The notes under the pieces were generated by a model, which saw only the letters and a program-made list of their open reading frames with translations, was not told the origin of the DNA and did no database searches. A DNA stretch of 6,252 bases from contig WTIQ01000131.1 of NCBI GenBank assembly GCA_011525185.1, positions 1 through 6,252 of the forward strand. Direction: 5' to 3'. The position numbers and the translations under genes are program-made. This document shows, one piece after another, positions 1-6,252 of the stretch. Position 1 is the stretch's first letter; each line of letters begins with the position of its first letter. The DNA is from Paracoccaceae bacterium (GTDB lineage: Bacteria; Pseudomonadota; Alphaproteobacteria; Rhodobacterales; Rhodobacteraceae).

Positions 1-673
1 CGATATAGTCACAACAGCCAGTGATGACCATCGCCTTAGCGGTCGTAAATCTGCGGTTTATGGGGGGCTTGTCGCCGATACGTGCCTTGTTGCCGCAAAG
101 CATGAAGGCGTCATTATTCTCTATGAAGTTTTGGCATGTGACGCCGAAATTATCCCTTATGGATTGATTGTTGGCGGAGGTGTTGCGGAAGTTTTACTGG
201 ATAACACGCCTGCAAAACTGGTTTTGAACAAGGCAGAGGACGCGATCCAATCCGCGCTTAATGCGGGTGTCTTAGCGCTCTGTGCCGAGGCCGTTGGCGC
301 TATGAATTTCGCCTATGAGACAACGCTAGACTATCTCAAACAACGCAAACAATTTGGTCGTCCAATTGGAAGTTTTCAGGTGCTACAGCACCGCGCCGTT
401 GATATGCTCACTGAAATAGAGCAGGCGCGTTCAATCACGATAAAGGCAGCGGCGGAGTTGGATGGGCCTGACGCCTCACGCTTTGTTTCTATGGCAAAAA
501 ACCTCATCGGGCGGAGCAGTCGGCTTATTGCGGAAGAGGCTATTCAAATGCATGGAGGCATTGCGATGACGTGGGAATATTCGGTCTCACACTACGCAAA
601 ACGCCTCATTATGCTCGATCACCAGTTAGGGGACACCGATTATCATCTCACAAAGATCATGCACGATCTCTGA
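1..673 (+). CDS. Acyl-CoA dehydrogenase family protein, pimeloyl-CoA dehydrogenase small-subunit-like (5' partial)
   Basis: The frame is open from the first complete codon at base 2 to TGA at 671-673, giving 223 visible residues; the N-terminal domain lies outside the window, so the TTG at 131 is an internal Leu and not a start. Acyl-CoA dehydrogenases are FAD flavoproteins that make the alpha-beta double bond in acyl-CoA, passing electrons to ETF. Visible are the end of the middle beta domain (SGRKSAVYGG) and the whole C-terminal helical domain: LCAEAVGAM, the FAD-contacting RKQFGRPIGSFQVLQHRAVDM, and EEAIQMHGGIAMTWEY. This pattern, with the C-terminal HYAKRLIMLD and GDTDYHL, resembles the PimD-type (pimeloyl-CoA dehydrogenase small subunit) branch. 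Where medium-chain enzymes have the catalytic Glu in YEGT, this protein reads QLGD, so it may be the non-catalytic partner of a heteromer. Family is secure; the acyl substrate is unknown. It converges on hslU with 16 bases between stops. Confidence 0.9.
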   Translation, partial: DIVTTASDDHRLSGRKSAVYGGLVADTCLVAAKHEGVIILYEVLACDAEIIPYGLIVGGGVAEVLLDNTPAKLVLNKAEDAIQSALNAGVLALCAEAVGAMNFAYETTLDYLKQRKQFGRPIGSFQVLQHRAVDMLTEIEQARSITIKAAAELDGPDASRFVSMAKNLIGRSSRLIAEEAIQMHGGIAMTWEYSVSHYAKRLIMLDHQLGDTDYHLTKIMHDL

Positions 674-689
674 TCAAAGCAGAAAGCGA

Positions 690-1997
690 TCAAAGAACGT
701 AGCGACTGACATCTGTATCGCGGGTCAAGTCACCAAGATTCTCTTCGACATAGGCTTTATCAACCATGACACTTTCCCCTGATTTATCAGGAGCCACAAA
801 AGAGAGCTCTTCGAACACACGCTCGATAACTGTGTAAAGACGCCGTGCGCCGATATTCTCAACCGATTGGTTCACCTCAGCCGCAATTTTAGCAAGTGCA
901 GCGATGCCGTCCTCTGCAAATTCAACCTTAACGCCCTCGGTTTCCATCAATGCTTTGTATTGCAAGGTCAAGGCATTTTCCGTTTCGGTCAAAATGCGGA
1001 TAAAATCAGCTTCGGTTAACGCACGTAGTTCAACACGGATCGGCAAACGGCCCTGCAATTCGGGCAAGAGATCAGAGGGTTTTGCCACATGAAAGGCCCC
1101 CGATGTAATAAAGAGGATATGATCCGTTTTTATCGGGCCATGCTTTGTGCTGACTGTGGTCCCTTCGATCAAAGGAAGCAGGTCGCGCTGCACCCCCTCA
1201 CGGCTCACATCGGCGCCCCGCGCGTCTGCGCGGGCACATACTTTGTCAATTTCATCAATAAAAACAATACCGTTTTCTTCAACCGCGCTCAGCGCTTTGC
1301 GGGTGACAACCTCATCATCCAGCAATTTATCCGCTTCTTCCCCCACTAAAATCTCATGGCTTTCAGAGACCGTCATTTTGCGCGTCACAGTGCGCTGTCC
1401 CAGCGCTTTGCCAAAAATATCCCCTATGTTCATCATGCCCATCTGACTTCCCGGTTGGCCCGGAATATCAAACATCGGCATTGGATTGCTGTTGTCGCTC
1501 ACCTCCAGCTCGATCTCATGATCGTCAAGCTCACCTGCACGCAGCTTTTTGCGAAACATTTCACGCGTCGCTTCGCGTGCGTCGCTTCCCGCGATTGCTT
1601 CTAATACCCGATCTTCGGCTGCCCGTACCGCTTTTGCGCGCACATCTTCACGCATCAATTCCCGTGTCATCGCAATGGCACTGTCCACGAGGTCACGGAT
1701 GATCTGCTCAACATCGCGCCCGACATAGCCCACTTCTGTAAATTTAGTGGCCTCTACCTTGATAAACGGCACTTTTGCCAGCTTGGCAAGACGCCGGCTT
1801 ATCTCGGTCTTGCCCACACCTGTTGGCCCGATCATGAGAATATTTTTGGGGAACACTTCATCGCGCAATGTTTCATCAAGCTGCTTGCGACGCCAACGCG
1901 ACCGCAGGGCCACAGCAACAGCGCGTTTCGCATCTTTTTGACCGACGATATAACGATCAAGTTCTGAAACAATTTCACGGGGGGTTAGGTCTGACAT
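690..1997 (-). CDS. hslU: ATP-dependent protease ATPase subunit HslU (ClpY)
   Basis: HslU is the AAA+ unfoldase ring that recognises, unfolds and threads proteins into the HslV peptidase chamber in the cytoplasm. The 435-residue product is full length for the family. Visible parts: N-terminal TPREIVSELDRYIVGQ (5-20), Walker A GPTGVGKTE (57-65), pore loop GYVG (90-93), the variable intermediate (I) domain (about 110-235), Walker B IVFIDEID (244-251), the FITSGAF strand (296-302), arginine finger in LQGRLPIR (R317), and sensor 2 GARR (383-386). The C-terminal tail ending SRYVL is the segment that in E. coli inserts into HslV and activates it. I chose the ATG at 1997 because the protein then begins MSDLTPRE like its relatives; an in-frame TTG at 2003 would add only two residues. 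No strong Shine-Dalgarno precedes either start. It lies 48 bases downstream of hslV, and the pair is the usual hslVU operon. All catalytic elements are present. Confidence 0.97.
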   Translation of the reverse strand: MSDLTPREIVSELDRYIVGQKDAKRAVAVALRSRWRRKQLDETLRDEVFPKNILMIGPTGVGKTEISRRLAKLAKVPFIKVEATKFTEVGYVGRDVEQIIRDLVDSAIAMTRELMREDVRAKAVRAAEDRVLEAIAGSDAREATREMFRKKLRAGELDDHEIELEVSDNSNPMPMFDIPGQPGSQMGMMNIGDIFGKALGQRTVTRKMTVSESHEILVGEEADKLLDDEVVTRKALSAVEENGIVFIDEIDKVCARADARGADVSREGVQRDLLPLIEGTTVSTKHGPIKTDHILFITSGAFHVAKPSDLLPELQGRLPIRVELRALTEADFIRILTETENALTLQYKALMETEGVKVEFAEDGIAALAKIAAEVNQSVENIGARRLYTVIERVFEELSFVAPDKSGESVMVDKAYVEENLGDLTRDTDVSRYVL

Positions 1998-2045
1998 GCG
2001 CAATAACCGTTCTTTATCTAATCTGAGTGATGAGGGACGTATGTG

Positions 2046-2603
2046 TTATGAGGAAATCTCTTCAACGGTGAGTTTACCATTTGTGTAAACGCAAATATCA
2101 GCCGCAATTTCCATCGCTTCGCGGGCAATCGTTTCTGCGTCTTTGTCTGACCCCATCATCCCACGCGCAGCCGCAAGGGCATAATTACCGCCCGATCCAA
2201 TAGCCGCAACATTATGTTCAGGCTCCAAAACATCGCCCGCGCCCGTGATGACCATCAAATGTGTCCCATCACTCACAATCAGCATCGCCTCGAGTTTTTG
2301 CAGATATTTGTCTGTGCGCCAGTCTTTGGCAAGTTCGACAGCTGCACGGGGGAGCTGGCCCGGCGTTGCCTCTAGCTTGGCTTCGAGCCGCTCCAAAAGT
2401 GTGAAGGCATCCGCGGTCGATCCTGCAAATCCAGTCACCACATCAAAGCCACCTGGTGAAAGACGCCGCACCTTGCGCGCAGTTCCCTTTATCACTGTTT
2501 GTCCCAGAGAGACCTGACCGTCTCCTGCAATGACAATTTTACCGTCTTTTTTGACACCAATAATGGTTGTTCCGTGCCAGCCTGGAAACGCATCGCGGCT
2601 CAT
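2046..2603 (-). CDS. hslV: ATP-dependent protease peptidase subunit HslV (ClpQ)
   Basis: HslV is the proteasome-beta-like N-terminal threonine peptidase; two hexameric rings form the proteolytic chamber of the HslVU protease. The precursor is 185 residues. The motif PGWHG-TTI places the mature nucleophile at Thr12, so an 11-residue propeptide must be removed, unlike E. coli where only Met is lost. Counting from the mature Thr, Asp17 (in IAGDGQ), Lys28 and Lys33 (in IKGTARKVRR) match the E. coli active-site arrangement. Family blocks GFAGSTADAFTLLERLE, VELAKDWRTDKYLQKLEA and AIGSGGNYALAAAR follow, and the protein ends TVEEISS. The ATG at 2603 is supported by a good ribosome binding site five bases upstream. 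It sits 67 bases after trxA and 48 bases before hslU, all on the minus strand. Nothing is missing or broken. Confidence 0.97.
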   Translation of the reverse strand: MSRDAFPGWHGTTIIGVKKDGKIVIAGDGQVSLGQTVIKGTARKVRRLSPGGFDVVTGFAGSTADAFTLLERLEAKLEATPGQLPRAAVELAKDWRTDKYLQKLEAMLIVSDGTHLMVITGAGDVLEPEHNVAAIGSGGNYALAAARGMMGSDKDAETIAREAMEIAADICVYTNGKLTVEEISS

Positions 2604-2608
2604 TTCAC

Positions 2609-2614
2609 TCTCCT
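2609..2614 (-). promoter_or_regulatory. Ribosome binding site of hslV
   Basis: On the minus strand AGGAGA lies five bases before the hslV ATG. It is a strong Shine-Dalgarno match and fixes the start of hslV at 2603. In contrast, hslU has no comparable site. Confidence 0.8.
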
Positions 2615-2627
2615 GAAACTAAATGAC

Positions 2628-2654
2628 AGGGCGCCTGTTAAAACCATGCGCCCT
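2628..2654 (-). terminator. Hairpin between trxA and hslV, possible weak terminator or attenuator
   Basis: A perfect 7-bp GC-rich inverted repeat, AGGGCGC and GCGCCCT, encloses a 13-base spacer. On the minus strand it lies between the trxA stop and the hslV ribosome binding site. The bases after it (GTCATTTAGTTTC) are not a clean U tract, so a classic intrinsic terminator is doubtful. Partial readthrough, RNA processing or 3' end protection of the trxA message are alternatives. The left arm can also pair locally (ACAG with CTGT), giving a competing fold. Confidence 0.4.
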
Positions 2655-2660
2655 TGATCA

Positions 2661-2678
2661 CGATCTAGATTTAGATCG
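2661..2678 (-). repeat. Inverted repeat across the trxA stop codon
   Basis: CGATCTA and TAGATCG form a perfect 7-bp inverted repeat with a 4-base loop. The trxA stop TAA (2671-2673) lies within the repeat, and a second in-frame stop TAG follows one codon later inside the downstream arm. The stem is fairly AT-rich, so it is weaker than the hairpin at 2628-2654 just downstream. Function is unknown. Confidence 0.45.
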
Positions 2679-2991
2679 AGTCTTCTATCCAGCTTTGCAG
2701 TGCAGCTTTGGGGGCAGCGCCCGCACGGTTTGACACAACTTCTCCATCCTTAAAAATGAACAGCGCAGGAATGCCACGCACGCCCATAGAAGCGGCGGTG
2801 TTCGGGTTTGAGTCCACATCAACTTTGGCAATTTTGACTTTGCCCTGCATTTCGTTTGACAACTCTTCCAAAGCTGGTCCGATCTGCTTGCAAGGTCCAC
2901 ACCACTCTGCCCAAAAATCCACTACAACGGGGATGTCTGAATTCTTTACTTCTGCATCAAAAGTTTGATCTGTTACGGCAACTGTAGACAT
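2671..2991 (-). CDS. trxA: Thioredoxin
   Basis: Thioredoxin is the small cytoplasmic dithiol oxidoreductase that reduces protein disulfides and is recharged by NADPH-thioredoxin reductase. The product has 106 residues, the standard single-domain thioredoxin length. Visible are the buried Asp25 in VVVDFWAEWC, the active site WCGPC (30-34, cysteines 31 and 34), the VDVDSNPNTAASMGV segment, the cis-proline loop RGIPALFIFKDG (Pro75) and the C-terminal helix ending SWIEDSI. The ATG at 2991 was chosen over an upstream in-frame GTG at 3006 because AAGGAG stands six bases before it and the protein then starts MSTVAVTD as expected. It has no signal peptide, so it is cytoplasmic. It lies 58 bases after addA and 67 before hslV; proximity of trxA to addA is common in alphaproteobacteria. 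Confidence 0.97.
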   Translation of the reverse strand: MSTVAVTDQTFDAEVKNSDIPVVVDFWAEWCGPCKQIGPALEELSNEMQGKVKIAKVDVDSNPNTAASMGVRGIPALFIFKDGEVVSNRAGAAPKAALQSWIEDSI

Positions 2992-2997
2992 GTCGAT

Positions 2998-3003
2998 CTC
3001 CTT
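2998..3003 (-). promoter_or_regulatory. Ribosome binding site of trxA
   Basis: Minus-strand AAGGAG is followed by six bases and then the ATG of trxA. This near-perfect Shine-Dalgarno rules out the GTG at 3006, which lies upstream of it, as the main start. Confidence 0.85.
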
Positions 3004-3024
3004 CACATGTACGTCTTAGAGAAA

Positions 3025-3053
3025 TACCTATGCAGCCTCTTGGCAAAGGTCAA
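3025..3053 (-). promoter_or_regulatory. Possible promoter upstream of trxA
   Basis: On the minus strand TTGACC (3048-3053) contains the TGA stop of addA and matches the -35 consensus at five of six bases. Seventeen bases downstream is TAGGTA (3025-3030), a poor -10. Reading the same bases as CTTG (3051-3054), 18 bases, then CATAGGT (3026-3032) gives a partial fit to alphaproteobacterial heat-shock sigma (RpoH) promoters. Either would drive trxA and possibly hslVU independently of addA. Weak -10 fit keeps confidence low. Confidence 0.3.
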
Positions 3054-6000
3054 GAATGCACAAGGCTCTGGAGTGATTGTATGCAGCGTTTGGCATCCAG
3101 ATACATAAGCTCGCGGGTTGCAGTCCAAAGAAGCGCCGGAACAATCTCACTTTCGGGATATAGGGCCTCAAGAGCCATCACATAGGCCCCCATTTGACGC
3201 AAAAGGCCAAGGGGCGTTTCATCTTTGGTTTTAGGAACGATACGGTTGGTCTTATAATCGACCACCACAATTTTATCGTTGTCGATAATCAACCGATCGA
3301 TCACCCCATGCACGGGAATGTTGTCAAACATTGGCAAAGCGACGCTAAGCGGCACCTCGGCCAAGGTGTCTTTGGCAAAGATAAAGGCAAGCTTGGGGTC
3401 ACTGAGAATATTCAAAGCTTCCTCAATCGCGGGGGAAGACGGTATTTCATCCTCTAAAAGCCTTGCCTTTTCCAAAAGTGACTGCGCCTTAGTGCTCCAA
3501 TCCTGTTCTGGGTAGGCGGGAAGACGTTCAAGCAGGTAATGCACCTGAGTGCCGCGCAAAAGGGCACGCTCTTCTTGCTCTCCCGCCTCTCCTGCAAGCG
3601 CTTTTGTCCCCTCAAATTGAGAGGGATTGATATTCCTCTTTTTATTTGGCTGGTGTGTCGGATCGTGCCACAGCCAATCAGCCACTGCGACAGAATCGTC
3701 TATGTCGTTTGGCTCGCTCATCTGAGGCTCATCAGGCCAAGCGCCATAGACATAGCGTTTCCCCATTCCGAGCGTAAATTCATGATCTTCTGCGCCAAGG
3801 GCTGCAAGACCACCAGAGACCTGATCGTACCATGTCACTCTGTCCCTGCCCAAATCTCCCGCAGAGGCCACGATGAGCCATTTTTCCGCCCGCGTCATCG
3901 CCACATAGAGGAGGCGGTCTTTTTCCCGCTGCTGCCGCGCATTTGCCTCATCTTGCGCCTCTTGTAAGACGTCGGGCATGGCCTCTTTGGAGGGTTTCAC
4001 AACGGCCAAACCTTTATGCAGCATCAGGCCACCGCGATTTGGCGCTGGCAGTTTTCCAGTATCGGGCAAAATCACAATGGGCGCTTCTAACCCTTTCGCC
4101 CCGTGCACGGTCATGACGCGCACCTGATCGCCCGCATTATCGATCTGGCGCTTTATGCTGAGATCATCGGCGGTGGACCACGTAATAAACCCCGTTAGGC
4201 TTGGAATATCTGATTGTTCATAGACAAGCGCCTGCTGCAACAGCGCATTGATCCCATCCTCAGCCTCAGGCCCCAAAACGGAAATATAGCGCTGACGCGC
4301 CTTATGCTTGGTCAATAAACGCTCGATCACATCATAGGGGCGCAAACTATCGGTCACACTCAACAGATCGTTTAAAAGCGCAAGCTCTTCTTCATAGAGC
4401 TCAGGCTCTAAGCGCAATTTTTGCCAAAGATATTGCTTGCGGCGTCCATGAGCCAAAGTAAAGAGACGCTGCTCGCTCCACATAAACAAAGGCGATTTTA
4501 AGAGTATTGCAAGAGAGAAGTCATCCTCTGGCGTGGCAAGAAAGGACAGGACCGCCATGATATCTTTGACCGCCATTTCCTGACCCAATTCTAAACGATC
4601 CGCCCCTGCAATGGGCAACCCAATCGATTTACAGGCGTTGATAATTTCGCCAAACATGCCCGACCGGCGCTGTACCAAAATGAGGAAATCACCCGCACGC
4701 ACAGGGCGTGAGGTAAAAATGCCGCTGCGCCCCTCTTCCACGGGCAAGGGCGTCTTTTGTGCAATCATCTCTTTGATTTCAGAGGCGATATGACGGGCAA
4801 GGAGGGTATTGTGATTATGCTCAGAGGGGAGATCAACGGGTCGATACCAAGCCTCATCCTTGGCCTCTTTGACCGCTGGCACATTCGGCCATAAATCCAC
4901 GCGCCCGGGCATCCTGTCTTTAAAGGCCTTGTGATCTTCCTCAGGGGTAAACCCCGATGGAGCTTTATCTTTGAACACCGCATCAACCGTCTCTAAAATC
5001 GCAGAGGACGAGCGAAATGAATACGCCAAACTACGATCATTTAAAGGCGTTGGGGTCAGTGCCAATTGATCATTGAACTTAAGCTTCATGCGATCAAACT
5101 CAGCCGCATCCGCCCCTTGAAAGGAGTAAATAGACTGTTTTTTATCCCCCACAACAAAGAGTGTCCTGCTATCTTCCCGCGCGCCATCTCCGCTTGTGAT
5201 TTCCTGCGCCAGTTTTTCAATGACCTCCCATTGCAATGGGCTAGTGTCTTGCGCCTCATCGACAAGGATATGGCTGATCCCCCCGTCCAAACGGTAAAGC
5301 ACCCAATCGGCCACAGAGGGGTTTGACAATAAATCCCTCGTTTTTAGGATCAAATCATCAAAATCCAACCAACCACGAAGCTGTTTTTGTGCCTCATATT
5401 CCGGTAAAAATATCGCAGCAAAGGCGTGTAAAGCGGCTGTGCGCTCTGCAATCCCTAGGCGTAATTCCATTTGTTTTGAGTGCGCGACACGATCGAACAA
5501 ATCCTCTAACTGGGGCATCACATGCGCCAACACGCCTGATCTAATAGCTTTACTGGGAAAATTCTTTCTCAGGGAATAGGGGGCACTGGCGATCAGAACA
5601 GCGTCTTGCAGATGACGCAAATCAGTAGGAGACAGCCCCTGAACCCGTTCAAGCGGTTCGATCACTTTTTGATCGTTTGTCCCGCCGTTTGGCAGCGCCT
5701 CCAACAGTGTTTTCACAAGGGCTAGGTCCGAAGCCAAGAGAGAGCGTTCAACAATGCTTTGCCGATCAAGCGTTTCGGTCAAATCAAGACTGGTCCAAAT
5801 TTGGCTCCGGCTCTGCCCAAGGGGGGCCGATTGACGGGTGCGCAGAATAGAGCCGATCAACCCGTCCAAGCTATGATCGCTTTCAAACTGGGCAAGTTGC
5901 TCGATCACCTCACGCTCCGCAGAGCGGGAGAGTGTCTCCACGACATCACGGCTCAGCTCTTTGACCTGTCGTTCATCAATCTCCTGAAACTGAGGAGAAA

Positions 6001-6252
6001 CCCCCGACTCCAGCGGAAAGCGTCGCAGCAGAGACGAACAAAAAGAGTGAATGGTTTGAATTTTCAAACCGCCAGGCGTTTCAATGGCACGGGCAAATAG
6101 GGTGCGGGCATGGGCAAGTTTGACAGGATCAAACGCTGCGCCAAAGCCGATTTGCACCAAGTCGTCATAAAGCGCCTGATTGTCCCGCATCGCCCATGCG
6201 CCGAGCAACCCAAAGAGTCGGTTTTGCATCTCGCTCGCGGCAGCCTTGGTAT
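3050..6252 (-). CDS. addA: Double-strand break repair helicase-nuclease AddA, alphaproteobacterial type (5' partial)
   Basis: AddA is the UvrD-like helicase and nuclease subunit of AddAB, which resects double-strand breaks and prepares ends for RecA. The frame stays open through the right edge: TKAAASE precedes the Met at 6229, so that Met is internal and the true start, with Walker A, lies outside. About 1066 residues are visible. Numbering from that Met: TIHSFC (59-64), motif II VDEAQD (323-328), motif III GDKKQSIYSFQGA (361-373), motif IV region AYSFRSS, motif V VHGAKGLE (708-715) and motif VI YVAMTRAEK with Arg780. The C-terminal RecB-family PD-(D/E)XK nuclease is complete: GTQVHYLLE (His897), GVIDRL (Asp978), VVDYKTN (Asp991, Lys993), then LRQMGAY. 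Both activities therefore look intact. A partner addB is expected further upstream, outside the window. trxA starts 58 bases after its stop. An ordinary RecB is less likely: the protein ends just after the nuclease and is followed by trxA. Confidence 0.95.
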   Translation of the reverse strand, partial: TKAAASEMQNRLFGLLGAWAMRDNQALYDDLVQIGFGAAFDPVKLAHARTLFARAIETPGGLKIQTIHSFCSSLLRRFPLESGVSPQFQEIDERQVKELSRDVVETLSRSAEREVIEQLAQFESDHSLDGLIGSILRTRQSAPLGQSRSQIWTSLDLTETLDRQSIVERSLLASDLALVKTLLEALPNGGTNDQKVIEPLERVQGLSPTDLRHLQDAVLIASAPYSLRKNFPSKAIRSGVLAHVMPQLEDLFDRVAHSKQMELRLGIAERTAALHAFAAIFLPEYEAQKQLRGWLDFDDLILKTRDLLSNPSVADWVLYRLDGGISHILVDEAQDTSPLQWEVIEKLAQEITSGDGAREDSRTLFVVGDKKQSIYSFQGADAAEFDRMKLKFNDQLALTPTPLNDRSLAYSFRSSSAILETVDAVFKDKAPSGFTPEEDHKAFKDRMPGRVDLWPNVPAVKEAKDEAWYRPVDLPSEHNHNTLLARHIASEIKEMIAQKTPLPVEEGRSGIFTSRPVRAGDFLILVQRRSGMFGEIINACKSIGLPIAGADRLELGQEMAVKDIMAVLSFLATPEDDFSLAILLKSPLFMWSEQRLFTLAHGRRKQYLWQKLRLEPELYEEELALLNDLLSVTDSLRPYDVIERLLTKHKARQRYISVLGPEAEDGINALLQQALVYEQSDIPSLTGFITWSTADDLSIKRQIDNAGDQVRVMTVHGAKGLEAPIVILPDTGKLPAPNRGGLMLHKGLAVVKPSKEAMPDVLQEAQDEANARQQREKDRLLYVAMTRAEKWLIVASAGDLGRDRVTWYDQVSGGLAALGAEDHEFTLGMGKRYVYGAWPDEPQMSEPNDIDDSVAVADWLWHDPTHQPNKKRNINPSQFEGTKALAGEAGEQEERALLRGTQVHYLLERLPAYPEQDWSTKAQSLLEKARLLEDEIPSSPAIEEALNILSDPKLAFIFAKDTLAEVPLSVALPMFDNIPVHGVIDRLIIDNDKIVVVDYKTNRIVPKTKDETPLGLLRQMGAYVMALEALYPESEIVPALLWTATRELMYLDAKRCIQSLQSLVHS

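Noticed and set aside
131..673. A TTG at 131 as the start of a short acyl-CoA dehydrogenase-like protein
   Set aside because: The same frame is open back to base 2 and encodes family-like sequence (SGRKSAVYGG) before it, so the gene is cut by the window edge and not a short gene.
654..695. Small inverted repeat AGATC/GATCT and a direct repeat GATCAAAG (672-679 and 688-695) at the convergent gene ends
   Set aside because: The stem is only 5 bp and no T tract follows on either strand, so it is not a convincing bidirectional terminator; the 8-bp direct repeat is short enough to be chance.
3539..3967. A 142-codon plus-strand open frame opposite addA
   Set aside because: It lies wholly antisense to the conserved C-terminal part of AddA, has no recognisable domain or ribosome binding site, and its sequence looks like a shadow of the coding strand.
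5759..6100. A 113-codon plus-strand open frame opposite the N-terminal part of addA
   Set aside because: It is antisense to a conserved helicase gene and shows no family features; treated as a frame shadow.
3050..6229. The Met at 6229 as the true start of AddA
   Set aside because: The residues just upstream, TKAAASE, are the conserved segment after Walker A, and helicase motif I would otherwise be missing; the gene continues past the window.

Overview
The window looks like an ordinary chromosomal housekeeping segment from an alphaproteobacterium, most likely Rhodobacterales (Roseobacter/Rhodobacter group) with moderate GC. Three things point there: the AddA nuclease-helicase is of the alphaproteobacterial type, HslV carries the long N-terminal propeptide typical of alphaproteobacteria instead of the single Met seen in E. 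coli, and the acyl-CoA dehydrogenase resembles the pimeloyl-CoA dehydrogenase small subunit. The genus assignment is an inference from remembered families, not from a search.

Layout. At the left edge (1-673, + strand) is the C-terminal two thirds or so of an acyl-CoA dehydrogenase family protein; its beginning lies outside the window. It converges, with only 16 bases between stop codons, on a leftward gene block occupying the rest of the window. Read in the direction of transcription (right to left) the block is addA (3' part of the gene, running off the right edge), trxA, hslV, hslU. The gaps are 58, 67 and 48 bases. No stretch above 300 bases lacks a gene. There are no tRNA, rRNA, mobile element or CRISPR signatures.

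Function. AddA is the helicase-nuclease subunit of the AddAB enzyme that resects double-strand breaks for recombination. Thioredoxin is the general cytoplasmic dithiol reductant. HslV and HslU form the two-component ATP-dependent HslVU (ClpYQ) protease. The shared strand and short gaps suggest a stress and maintenance transcription unit. A TTGACC-type -35 element overlapping the addA stop codon, and hairpins between trxA and hslV, suggest internal promoters or partial decoupling.

All the genes appear intact where visible, with key motifs present. I did not find a previously undescribed system. The more notable points are the acyl-CoA dehydrogenase lacking a Glu at the usual catalytic position, a possible heat-shock-like promoter before trxA, and the hairpins between trxA and hslV.
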